Shown here: positions 23,601-31,150 of the stretch, one piece after another | Layout: each line of letters opens with the position of its first letter | How positions within the stretch are numbered: position 1 is the first letter of the stretch | Assembly (NCBI GenBank): GCA_948470475.1 | Contig: OX419347.1 | Span: forward strand, 2,407,572-2,471,571 | DNA: 64,000 nt | Direction: 5' to 3' | Source: Galaxea fascicularis | Taxonomy: Eukaryota > Cnidaria > Anthozoa > Scleractinia > Euphylliidae | Made by a program: the position numbers and the translations under genes | The notes under the pieces: model-generated | The model's database searches: none | Told to the model about the DNA's origin: nothing | Seen by the model: the letters and a program-made list of their open reading frames with translations, nothing else

Positions 23601-26600
23601 AAACATGCCTTACCAAATAAGGAAGACAAATCGAAGTATGGGCGATTCTAGCCAGCGGTGCAGCCGGAATTACAAGTCACTCGAGACCTTGCTGAAACCG
23701 AGATATAGTCCGTCTTCGCAACGGCTCCCAAAAGATAATGTAAATTGACCACCATGCAGGGATTCTAAAAGTTGACATTTCGAGCGTTAGGGCTTCGTCA
23801 GAGCGAATCCAATTCGCTCTCACGAAGGGCTAACGCTCGAAACTTCAGCTTTTAGAATGCCCGTACAGTGGTCAATTTACATTATCAACTCCGTTCTCAT
23901 AACCAAATCTTAATGAATTCATTAGTCTGTTAACAACAGGAACGTTTGGCTGTCTTTGACTTTAATACTCGAGAAAGGTACTGAAAGGAAAACAAGAGCC
24001 ACTGTTATGAGGATAGACGAAAACAATGGCTAATTAGCTCGTCTTGGGTCTTAGGGGTCCTAAGTTTTTGTGACCTGCATTGTAGGTTTAGTTTTATAGG
24101 GACATTTGTAACAAGTGTTGAAGAAAGGGGGGAAGATGGGGTTCTTGTAAGTGTACAGGTATTCATTTCAATATAATTTTCAATCTTTAGGGTTCATCCA
24201 CGTAGCATTCGAACTGTCAATGCTCAATGCAATCACATTGTCCTTGAGTTTTAACTAAGATGTCAAGGTTTGGAGTGTAACGTAAAACCAACAGAAATTT
24301 TATTGGCAACTATTTTTTTGCAGACAATAGCAAAACAGCAAAGACTTACCGGTCAAAAAGGAATAAACTTCAACCTCACAAACTGTCAGAATTTTGGAAT
24401 TGCCGGGTATTCTGATGGAAACATATCTCCCATGTGCAGTGGGAGTACAGCCGTAATTCTGCTGTTTTCCAGCTGGGATTTGTGTGATATTTGCGCAACG
24501 ATGGTTGGACGCTCCTCCATTTGCAGCATCATTTCCTTTTCGGGTAAATAAAAAGGCACTACTGTATTACAATGTACCTAATGTATAATTGTACTAATGG
24601 TCTTAAGGTGCACCGAAACCCAAGATATTTATTTCGCTAAAATAAATCATTCCACGTGTTCGAAACCCATTGCGCCTTCCTTCTTTCTTTTACCAAATAT
24701 TGACTTTTTATAGGCTGTATAAGTAACGAAAAGTCACACGACCGAGCTAATAAGAGGTATAGGTCTATTCTTGGTTTGACATCACAAACTGATTTGCATC
24801 GCGGTAAGTCTTCGTAAACACGGATGCAAAGCAACGTCCATGTGCCTTCTGACTCGGTCGCGTAATAATAATAATAATAGTAATATTAATTTAATCATTT
24901 CTATCGCGCCGAAATATGATCGCCGGCGCGTGACAATCAGTAGAAGATTCAATCAAACAACTAGGACAAATTCTGCAACAATTTGACGCTATGGAAACGA
25001 ATTTCTCGGCTCCGACGAGCTAAAGTAGAGGTCCGAGTCTCGTGTTCTATTTTCATTTTCAGCGATATTTAGTTTTTCAACGGGCCTCTTGAGCCATGGT
25101 AAAAACACAACTGATAAATCAATCGGCTATTCCAAAGAGTGAAGGAAAGTTACCTACCCACTCTAATCTCAGCTCCATCCAGTCTATCTGCACAGCAGTC
25201 TCCTCTGTTAATAATACGTACGAAAGACACAGGCTGTACTCGTCCCAGGTCCACTCTCCACCAGGGGTTGGAACTTCCCGAGTCTTGAGTGTGTGTACAG
25301 TAACTGTGATCACTATTTTTGACCCCATCAACAGCCCTGCTTGCAATCGCAGTTTCCAGTGTTGTTGACTGGCTGGTAGGCATGAAAAGGGCGATATTTC
25401 CTGGGACAAAATAACATGGCCGTCGTTACATGGTCGCTTCGCTCGATTCAGATCTTGTGGGGGTGGGGGGGTGGGGGGTGGGGGGGTTACTCCGGATTTC
25501 AAGTGACGGGGATGATCGAAGGAATTTTTGGAGTTTGAAATTTTCGATTCCGGGATTCTTTTCAAGGCTAGGAGATTTGGCATGGGATTTTTTTGGAATT
25601 GATTTTTGGTCCAGTGATTTTTTGGGGGGTTGTTGATTTCTCCCCCGGCACCCCTCTCATGTTTTCAAGATTCACTGCCTCCGTTGATGGAGTTGTAAAA
25701 TGAAACGTTTCTCGTCCGTCACCTCTCGCATCTCAAAAGATCTTGTTCTCATCTTCAGGTTCACCACTAAAGATAAATGAGAACGGTGAGGAGGAAATGG
25801 GTGTGTGGAAGCAGTACACCTCATTGCTTCATACTAGGGGCCTGGGGTTAGGCCTCGGCTGTGGAGCGTTTGAGACTTAACACACCCGAGTAATCAATGA
25901 ATGGGGAAAGTTTTTTACTACCCTCATCCTCAGTTTTTCTCCTTGAAATAAAACAAAAAATAAACAAATAAATACCTTGAATGTGATGTCCATATAGTTC
26001 TATCCTCATGCAAACACCGCCATGGTTATCCCGAGCAACGACACGCAAATACTTTGTAGAGAGCTCACTGAACAAAGCCCTCTTTGCTGTGGAGTTAGCA
26101 CCGAAGTTTCCAAGGAACACCTACACGGGAGAGTGGAAAAACGTCTTCATTGAGAGGCTGTTTGGCTGTTCTAAAATTGGTCCGCATTTATGAGAAATGT
26201 TTCCAACAGATGGACAGCTTGAGTGCAGCGTTACTGAAACAGGCACTACTTTTTAAAAGTGTGAACTATTTTCATCAAATTGCTGGATTGCATGTGACGC
26301 CATGGCGACCATGTTGGTGGTCTCTCCGCTGGGAACTTCCTTGAGAAACAAAATTGTAATATTTTGACCATGAACATGGCCGCCTTGTCACGTGAGTGAA
26401 ATCGAAGAATTCAGGGTTGATGCGATGTGAGCTCGACTGACCGTTAATTCATCTTTCTTTTTCAGAACTTCACCGCGTTTTCTACCCATGTAGAACCTGA
26501 ACAAGTCCTAATAATCCGATATGATTATTTAGTTTCACGGATCCTCATAATTATATCATCAGTTTGAACTTACAACCACCGTTACCTTAGTTTGTCCATC

Positions 26601-29173
26601 TTCTTTATAATCTGTCCAGGTTACCCCATCTGTGGATGACTGTAGGGTGTAGTTCTTCACCCACTGATCTGCTTGTGAATTCCCCTGAGTGGACACAGCA
26701 CAGATGATGTATAGTGTCTGTAGATTAACCTGTAGATATGGATTACTGTCACATGTGGACGCACACCATGATGATCCTGCAGTGTAGTTTAGTCGCCCAT
26801 GCTTGGCTGGTGTATTGGAGCTTAGTATAGAAGAAGCAGTTAACTGACTGTCAAGAATGTATCCATCTGCTAACCCGAGCGCATGCTCTTCACACCCTCC
26901 TGAAAAACAGATAATTCTTCGTTTACCTTAGAAGATGGTGCATCCATGTTCTGACAGAAAACAAAGAGTGTAGTATTTTCTTACAGATCATATCTTGAAG
27001 TATGTCGTCTTCTAACTGGAGCGCCTGCATGTTCAAAACACTGCAGGTTTTGTGAAGGACTGATATCCTAGAAATAGGTAAATGGCGATTTTCTCCCAAA
27101 CGAGTATGGGGACCTATGCTTTTTATTTCTCATATTGAAAGAAAATGCAAATCTCCATGACATAACCAGGTTTGAAGAATTTTTTTATTGTCCAGTTTTT
27201 CATTGTTCACGGAAGATCTCCTTTACCATGACACTATTGAAGCTTCACTGGTAAAGCTCAGACGCAAAAACACGACTAATCCTTCATTAGTTCATCTTTT
27301 CTTCACCTTTGAGAGGTTAAACTTCGACCAGGATGTGCTTTTGACAAAATAAAACCTATACCCCATTGCTTCTGTCCCCTTTTTTAAATTATAGTCTCAG
27401 ACCACTTTCGGCTATCTGCATAAACTGTGCTAACAATTTACCAAAGATGGTATAACCTAAGGCCTCAAAGCATGAAAACGGCCTTGAGGACCCTCTCCTT
27501 TTATTGCATTTCTTTGATGTTCTTGATGTTGACAACCACCTGGCAAAGTTTCAAATAAAATCTGTTGCGACTTTTATTTCTGGGTAATGACCTTAACTGT
27601 ATTTGGGAGTCCTTGAGATTCCTAAAAAGCGGCTCGTTATTTGTGTCTATCTTTATCACTGTGTTCACTGCGACACTATGTTCAGTGTCGATAGAATTCG
27701 GCTACCTGGTCAAAATTAAAAGATAGAAAAACCATGGAAGGATCTATTCAATGCTGTCACACAGCAAAACGAAAAAAAGGCTTCAGTGCAAGCTAATACA
27801 CGTGATATCGATTGCAGTCACAGTAGCTATCGAGGAACTCTCATTGGCGGAAAGCAGGAAAGTGGTTCAAGGTCGCTGGTAAAATAGTCAAAACAAGTCA
27901 GAAGCAAATGTTTGAACTCTTCAGATATGTGTATACCCTCATTTGTGTCAAAACATAAGAGCTCAATCAAACAACATTGTCCTATCAACCACAATATTTC
28001 TGCCATCTTCAAGATACATGTGACATGTGTTTTATGAGACCGGAATTTGTCACCCATGACAGCTAAACTAAACCTGCGAGGTCGACGATCCCTTCCACCT
28101 TTTTTGCTTTTTTTCTTCTAAGCACTCCCCACCAATTCTTGTAGTCACCCGATATCTTAAATCTTTAAAACCAAGGCTTTCTTCAGAAACAATTAAGTAT
28201 CCCTATCCTAAAGCGAAAGTGTTCCGCCAAGTTGTACTATGTACACATAACGTCCGGTTGATTGGACACCAAACTATTGAAGGTCGCGAAAGCAAATCCT
28301 AAATGAATAATTTCATTGCTGCATTTGAAAAGTGAGATACTGAACACAACACTCCGCAAAGTTTCACCCTGAAAAACGCAACAAACAACAGCTGAACAGT
28401 ATCAATCAAGACGTTTCATTTTCACTGGCCCTAAAATTCGGGATTCATGAACAGTCTATCACTGAGAACTTGCCATTTTACCACCTTGAACAACACGTAA
28501 TGAATTAAAAGCATAAACAGGTGTGACTGCTCCCCCTTGATCGTGGGCTCTAGACTAGCGGTGATTCTAACAACACAGTCATAAAGTACCGAAGAAACTG
28601 AACAACTGATAAGCGGCCTTCTGTCTTCACTTGAAGAGACTATTTTGTTCTTGTAAAACAGTGGCATGCATAAGCAACTATGAACTAAAACTGTATGCGG
28701 CAGAAACGTTTTTAGCTAGGGTTCTGATAGTTAGATATAGTCACAAATCATTTGTCATAGACAATTTCAGAGTTAGAATGACGCTGCATGAGTACTTGTT
28801 TTGCTCTTAGCGCGAATTTCAAAGTAAAAGGGAACTAAATATTTCCTGCAGATTCCATTGGAACCATGGGGTCACTTAATTCGGTTCATAATAAAGTCTA
28901 CGCATCTACATGTCGTCAAGACGTTCGCAGATTTTAGAAGGGTAATGCTTGCCTATACAAACAGCAACGTAGTCTTAAGATGCCCGATTGTGTTATAACG
29001 TTTCACCGAGTAACGGTTTGAGTGAGCCGTTGCTGCAGCCAGGCCGGTCGGGGGAGGAAAAAATGATACAGTTCTTCACAGTGTTTTGAACGTCTTACAA
29101 ACTTACCTGAAACACAGCGAAGAGATAAAGCAAACAGAGCAACCAGGAAGTAAGCTCTTCTTTTATCTTCCAT
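2261..29173 (-). CDS. Giant modular discoidin / F-type lectin / Ig / FN3 protein, 3' end outside window
   Basis: Multi-exon gene read right to left. A 22-residue signal peptide (29,107-29,173) is followed by block 1 (F5/8C, FTP, FTP, F5/8C, F5/8C, Ig, FN3) and block 2 (half F5/8C, FTP, FTP, F5/8C, F5/8C, Ig). Exon sizes were checked for phase. Modules begin and end in phase 1, while the intron inside each F5/8C is phase 0. The FN3 donor (16,544, phase 1) joins the next F5/8C acceptor (15,825) in frame, and no signal peptide lies between the blocks, so I favour one gene over two. About 5.4 kb of coding sequence (about 1,800 residues) is visible, with no TM segment or stop, so the gene continues left. 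It is likely secreted or a surface protein. F5/8C domains bind phospholipid, collagen or glycans, and FTP domains are fucolectin-like. The intron phases suit exon shuffling. The domains are clear; the single-gene model and its function are inferred. Confidence 0.78.
4570..5170. repeat. Minisatellite of about 50-57 bp units, about 11 copies
   Basis: Each unit reads roughly CACTACACATGTAATATACC, then CTCGTTCTTTAAGCCCTGA and CCCGAGACAAG. It forms the left subterminal array of the TIR element. The open minus-strand frames through it (repeated NEVYYMC and KNEVYFMC) are a by-product of the repeat. Confidence 0.85.
7711..8510. repeat. 123 bp tandem repeat, seven copies
   Basis: The anchor AATCTACTCG recurs at 7,711, 7,834, 7,957, 8,081, 8,204, 8,327 and 8,450, a period of 123-124 bp. 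Units carry CCAATGGATCCAATGGACTC and CACGACTAGAAA. It forms the right subterminal array of the TIR element. It is not a CRISPR array, because the whole unit repeats with no unique spacers. Confidence 0.92.
8833..9044 (-). mobile_element. tRNA-derived SINE insertion with 23 bp TSD
   Basis: A 23 bp identical direct repeat at 8,810-8,832 and 9,045-9,067 (ending CTAGTCGCTTGGCAA) flanks a 212 bp insertion. Inside it, on the minus strand at about 8,863-8,938, is a tRNA-like sequence with an A box (TAGCTCAATGGTTAGAGC) and a B box (AGGTTCGATTCCT). Its translation contains VAQWLEHPTGVTEVVGSIPA, a peptide I recognise as a frequent SINE-derived artefact in cnidarian predicted proteins. It lies in the large intron of F5/8C-6. 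Confidence 0.82.
9949..11080 (-). other. F5/8C domain 5, two exons
   Basis: Exons 10,770-11,080 (phase 1 to 0) and 9,949-10,090 (0 to 1). Landmarks are AVCDTQPVG, RFSASS, GRLNGGSAW, FLEIDLGSVYFVCGVVTQGNP, NWTTYGENGVDK, VFAGNTD, FIRFYPV and LRVEIYG. It is the block 2 counterpart of F5/8C-2. Confidence 0.86.
11168..11290 (+). repeat. Dispersed repeat 'AACCC...TTTCTCCTTA', copy a
   Basis: Shares with three other places the order AACCC(T)-x-GTGA(T)C, a TTTCTCCTT block, ATATCAC, TATGAGAAT and a GATCATC-type end. The other copies are at 15,979-16,150 (same strand), 22,793-22,983 and 43,660-43,822 (opposite strand). Confidence 0.65.
11800..12691 (-). other. FTP domain 4, two exons
   Basis: Exons 12,440-12,691 and 11,800-11,997, both phase 1 to 1. 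It shows KNLALNKQT, SSRAVDGNPSTNWDHSSCTH, NPWWRVDLGSS and NRDCAGTCGDR, then NGGTSNTKCG, YCVPRIVGRYVYIRIPG and LTLCEVAVYSRR. The 3' exon is nearly identical to that of FTP-2. Its inferred donor, GTTCGT, is weak, while FTP-2 uses GTTTGT at the same place. Confidence 0.83.
13199..14581 (-). other. FTP domain 3, two exons
   Basis: Exons 14,333-14,581 and 13,199-13,381, both phase 1 to 1. It shows GNLALNQPT, ASRAVDGGTSTVWEQSSCTH, DPWWRVDLGSS and NRACGGGCGSR, then NQLCRNN, SGQTMSFYC, GRYVYIRIPG and LTLCEVEVYS. The sugar-site loop has the RACGGGC form rather than RGDCC. The 3' exon ends CCCA|GTAAGT. Confidence 0.86.
15515..15825 (-). other. F5/8C domain 4, first exon only
   Basis: Phase 1 to 0 exon with CEEKILGPETGLTPD, SSSQFNSST, WCASLNDTSPYLEIDLGDVFVICALSTRGDP, FTLETSADGTTWTDYKEED and a strong GTAAGT donor. 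It is closest to F5/8C-1, as expected for the start of block 2. The second exon (V-x-x-GN through R-x-E-x-YG) is not recognisable between 14,582 and 15,514 in any minus frame. If it is truly absent, splicing to FTP-3 would shift frame, because phase 0 meets phase 1. Confidence 0.8.
15979..16150 (+). repeat. Dispersed repeat, copy b
   Basis: Begins TTAACCCTTTGAACCCTAGA, then GTGATCAGCATC and AATTTCTCCTT. The inverted copy at 22,793-22,983 matches over most of its length (ACAGGATCACACATT, CTTCTCCCCAC, TTCTTTAGAA). It sits in the intron between FN3 and F5/8C-4. Confidence 0.75.
16544..16843 (-). other. Fibronectin type III domain, one exon
   Basis: A 100-residue exon, phase 1 to 1. It shows the FN3 pattern: TSAVIRWQK (B strand Trp), AGYQVWYAK (Y-x-V-x-Y), LVLDNLTRNTRYMVKVRAISALGFG (L-x-P-like turn, Tyr corner Y-x-V-x-V), SSTVNLRT. 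It closes block 1. No equivalent FN3 is visible after the second Ig inside the window. Confidence 0.85.
17352..17763. mobile_element. MITE with CACGGCAG...CACGACGT motif array
   Basis: Inverted ends AAGGCCCAGTTCATACGTCG and its complement (CGACGTCTGAACTGGGCCT) bound about 410 bp. Inside, the words AGTTCGGCA and GGCAGAAGCACGACGTCTGAA recur in both orientations. It lies in the intron between Ig-1 and FN3, its right end about 10 bp from the Ig-1 donor. Confidence 0.75.
17775..18146 (-). other. Ig-like domain 1, one exon
   Basis: A 124-residue exon, phase 1 to 1. It reads VPKPTINNF, GSFANLQCNASSG, IVFRWAKDG, FFLSTLRVNFTEAED, SSYNCTRES, then extra cysteines (VDCQKTFVC). The B-strand Cys, C-strand Trp and F-strand YNC define an Ig fold. 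The length and the extra C-x6-C resemble the second Ig copy at 2,261-2,641. Confidence 0.78.
18289..19581 (-). other. F5/8C domain 3, two exons
   Basis: Exons 19,295-19,581 (phase 1 to 0) and 18,289-18,439 (0 to 1). Landmarks are GCQSPLGLEDR, QLSASS, WCSSVASSSEYLQVDLG, GIATQGDPS and WVTRYMVQF, then FQGNHNR, VVRIVPLSW and CLRLELYGC. This copy keeps both the first and the last Cys. The segment EYLQVDLG is uninterrupted here, whereas its block 2 counterpart is split by an intron at the same place. The intron between the two exons holds a 389 bp palindrome (18,589-18,977). Confidence 0.86.
18589..18977. mobile_element. 389 bp near-perfect palindrome (foldback element)
   Basis: Two arms of about 190 bp meet at GGGTCGACCC (18,777-18,786). 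The match is so close that the same peptide (starting MLTKFHTNP) is encoded on both strands with few changes. The arms end at AATAGAGTA / TACTCTATT. It is intronic, between the two exons of F5/8C-3. The transcript would form a long hairpin. Confidence 0.88.
19738..20532 (-). other. F5/8C domain 2, two exons
   Basis: Exons 20,228-20,532 (phase 1 to 0) and 19,738-19,876 (0 to 1). Landmarks are ACNNQPVGLEDG, RFTASS, GRLKGSVAW, FLQIDLGSVYAVC, VATQGF, WTTTYKI, NWTTYAEN, VFDGNNDR, FIRFYPM and LRVEVYG. It pairs closely with F5/8C-5 in block 2 (same NNK/NSNWTTY and NADK/GVDK ends), which supports block-level duplication. Confidence 0.86.
20805..20822. repeat. Homopolymer run of 18 G
   Basis: An uninterrupted G run in the intron between FTP-2 and F5/8C-2, followed by GTGAGG. 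It is prone to slippage and to sequencing error. Confidence 0.9.
21450..21535. repeat. GAT/GGA microsatellite
   Basis: An irregular run of GATGGA, GATGGG, GATGGT and GATGAT triplet pairs. Open in frame but compositionally simple. Intronic, within FTP-2. Confidence 0.85.
21675..21977. mobile_element. MITE with CCCCGTTAATACGACC ends (pogo/Tigger-like)
   Basis: Repeated ACCCCGTTATTAC and GGACGTATCAACGGGGCGGTC words occur in both orientations, with AACCCCGTTA-type ends close to CAGTNGAACCCC. It is in an FTP-2 intron and ends 37 bp before the donor side of exon 22,014-22,262. The family assignment is from memory of pogo/Tigger ends. Confidence 0.6.
22381..22506 (-). pseudogene. Truncated FTP exon remnant fused to a GGA repeat
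   Basis: Minus-strand reading gives DLALKHLAHQ, then GSQAVDGTASTVWGDSSCTH, the first half of an FTP exon. It then runs into a (GGA)n tract and intron-like DNA, losing NPWWRVDLG and everything after it. There is no donor. The acceptor side (TCTTCAG) has lost the GGAAAC start of intact copies. The DNA beyond the break matches the intron 5' of FTP-3 (about 14,590-14,680), including its GGA tract, so a recombination between GGA repeats probably cut the exon. Confidence 0.75.
22793..22983 (-). repeat. Dispersed repeat, copy c (inverted)
   Basis: Reverse-complement relative of 15,979-16,150, ending AATTTGATGCTGATCACTC then TTAGGGTTAAA. Its flank continues to about 23,280, where ATGCAAATAAAGAC followed by (TTG)n resembles a retroelement tail. 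Confidence 0.7.
23738..23900. mobile_element. Inverted-repeat element related to the border of the 1.1 kb repeat
   Basis: The arms AATGTAAATTGACCACC... and ...GTGGTCAATTTACATT enclose a second hairpin (CGAGCGTTAGGGCTTCGT / ACGAAGGGCTAACGCTCG). The outer arm matches the arm at 34,518-34,612. Confidence 0.75.
24350..25400 (-). other. F-type lectin (FTP) domain 1, two exons
   Basis: Exons 25,158-25,400 and 24,350-24,535, both phase 1 to 1. The first carries GNIALF, ASRAVDG, CTHT, NPWWRVDLG and NRGDCCADR. The second carries NGGASN, CAN, AGKQQNYGC, GRYVSIRIPG and ILTVCEVEVYS. This is the only FTP in the window that keeps the fucose-binding signature of the family: a His (CTH), then Arg-x-Asp-x4-Arg with a vicinal Cys pair. 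The donor used (GTAGGT at 25,157) was chosen because it gives phase 1; the GTAACT 4 nt further on would not. Confidence 0.87.
25976..26899 (-). other. F5/8C (discoidin) domain 1, two exons
   Basis: Exons 26,586-26,899 (phase 1 to 0) and 25,976-26,120 (0 to 1). Visible discoidin landmarks are the N-terminal Cys in CEEHALGLADG, ILDSQLTASS, GRLNY, SWCAS, YLQVNL, AVSTQGN, QWVKNYTLQSSTDG and WTDYKE, then VFLGNF, YLRVVAR and CMRIELYG. The usual C-terminal Cys (YGC) is replaced by His (YGHH), so the usual N-to-C disulfide cannot form as in vertebrate homologues. Confidence 0.88.
29107..29173 (-). other. Signal-peptide exon of the modular lectin gene
   Basis: The ATG at 29,173 opens a 22-residue peptide: charged MEDKRR, a hydrophobic core AYFLVALFALSL, then RCVS. 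It ends in phase 1 at a GTAAGT donor, and the next exon (26,899) restores SGGCEE. A good acceptor (TTTCAG) lies about 20 nt upstream of the ATG, implying a 5' UTR exon further right. This exon is 67 bp, the same length and phase as the signal-peptide exon of the neighbouring gene at 33,844-33,910. Confidence 0.8.
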
Positions 29174-31150
29174 TACATCTGGAACCAAGTTCTGAAACAA
29201 AGAGAGCTATTAACGGGCGAAGAACTGTCGCAGATCGCTCTGCCTGTACAAAGTGCTCACTGCTATAAGCAGATATTATTACTCCCTTCGAATGACTTCC
29301 TTTTAATGACAGCGTGACTTAGCACGTGGTCAGCACGGTTGGCACTTGTTCACAGGGATGGAAAGGACATTTTGAGCCCACGGTGGAGTGAGCACCCACA
29401 CCAAACCATGGTGTAACTGCCCAGCGGTATATCTTCGAAGTCATTTTGAGCGTTGTGAAAGAGTGCTAACCGGTCAGCACGCATGCGGAAATGTCAGAGT
29501 TGACACAGCTTGACGAAACCCCTAAATTGGTTTACATAAGCGCACAAGTTTCACAACCTGCACAAGATCTTCTGGAAAATTACACCCACTACGCGCGCGT
29601 TTTCCGCACGAGTAGCCAAGTATATTATACCAGGAGTGTATTACAATGGACGGTGTACGCCTCGCGTATTGATGGGTGCATTGTAGACAAGTATGCCATT
29701 AAAGTGTAGGGTGGCGAATGCCATCTTAAGACAAAGAAAGTAATCCACAGTCAGTGCCACATGAGTGCGTGTGAACTCTAATAACTGAGGCACTGGACGT
29801 CGAAACGTGGTACGAACAACAGTCACACTACTCGCCTGTGGGTCGTATTCGTATCTCTTCGTTCGGAGTACACACAGACTACCAAATGGAATCGATTTGT
29901 TAAATTTAGAAATACCTGGCTTCTTCAGGTTATTCACACTGCGAGGACCACGTAGGGAGTGGGGCTGGGGTTAAGGGGGGGGTGGGGTAAGGGTAGCTTT
30001 TTTTCTCTTGTTTGCGTTTATTTTGTTTTATTTTAGTGAATCATGTATGCCACTTCCAGAAGTAGTTTGTCCGGGTGACAATCCGTTAAGAATTTATGTT
30101 ATGACATTAACGTTGCTAAGGGCAACCGAGTTTTGGGTTTATCCCTTAAAAAACGGACGGGTGGTTGGACGGACTGACGGACTTTCAGGTGGATAAGTGA
30201 CTTCTCTCTTCTATTTCAATCAAATTTAGGTTAAATGTTTGCCTTACTGCAACATTTATTTGTTCATCTAACACTTTACTTTCTTCATCTACGGTAGCTT
30301 ATAACTTAGCAAAATACGATCGTAACGGGATGAACTGATCGATTGACTGATGTTTTAGGCAACATATATAAGCAGTGTAACGTCAGTGGATGTTATGAAG
30401 TCCCTGGCTGTTTACCTGATTAGTCAACAAAATCAAGACGTTATGTGCCATGATTTGTGTCTCTCAGTTAAGCCGAGGTATTCAACTTCTTTATTACTTC
30501 AACTTCTTTATTACGCACTATTTACGTCAAATTACAACTAGTTAGTACTATAAATAATTACAACAAATATATACAATACATAATAAAAATCAAAGAACAA
30601 CAAAAGGATATGTGCGTGGCAACCAGGGTAGCCACTGGCTTTCGAGCTGGTTGTCACCATGCTAAAGGTAAATGCGGCATTACACAAAACAAAAATTAAA
30701 AAAGACACTAAATATGGGCTGCGAAGAACGTGAGCAGTAATTAGTGCGATTGACAAAGAAACCCACTAATGAGAGGTCGAATTCATTGTCGTATAAAGTT
30801 TATGTATATCTTCTGAGCAAAATTTAATGTTGTTTCACCTTTATCTAATGCTGAATATGTTCGTGAATTGATAGTGCAAATGGTGATGCAATGTCATTTT
30901 AGTCTTAACTTTGTTTAATATTTGTGTACCACTCTGCCCAACTTGTTCTTGTTATTTTCTTTTTGACTCGGGGGCCCAGGTTTCATAAGCCTGCTGGTTT
31001 CTTTTGGGCTCCCTTTCCAGCCTACAAGTATTGTATTCAATTATGTATATAGTTGTTTTGGCAAAATATAGAACTGAACTAAACTGAACTGAACTGAAAT
31101 TAGTAACGAAGACAGAACACACAGTATTACAGCAATAAAAACATTTCATT
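29174..31150. other. Intergenic space upstream of the modular gene
   Basis: About 2 kb between the stop of the receptor-like gene and the signal peptide of the modular gene. It should hold the promoter and first untranslated exon of the latter. I see no further gene. Short tandem copies of ATTACTTCAACTTCTTT occur at about 30,485-30,515, and of GAACT-GAACT at about 31,072-31,098. Confidence 0.5.
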
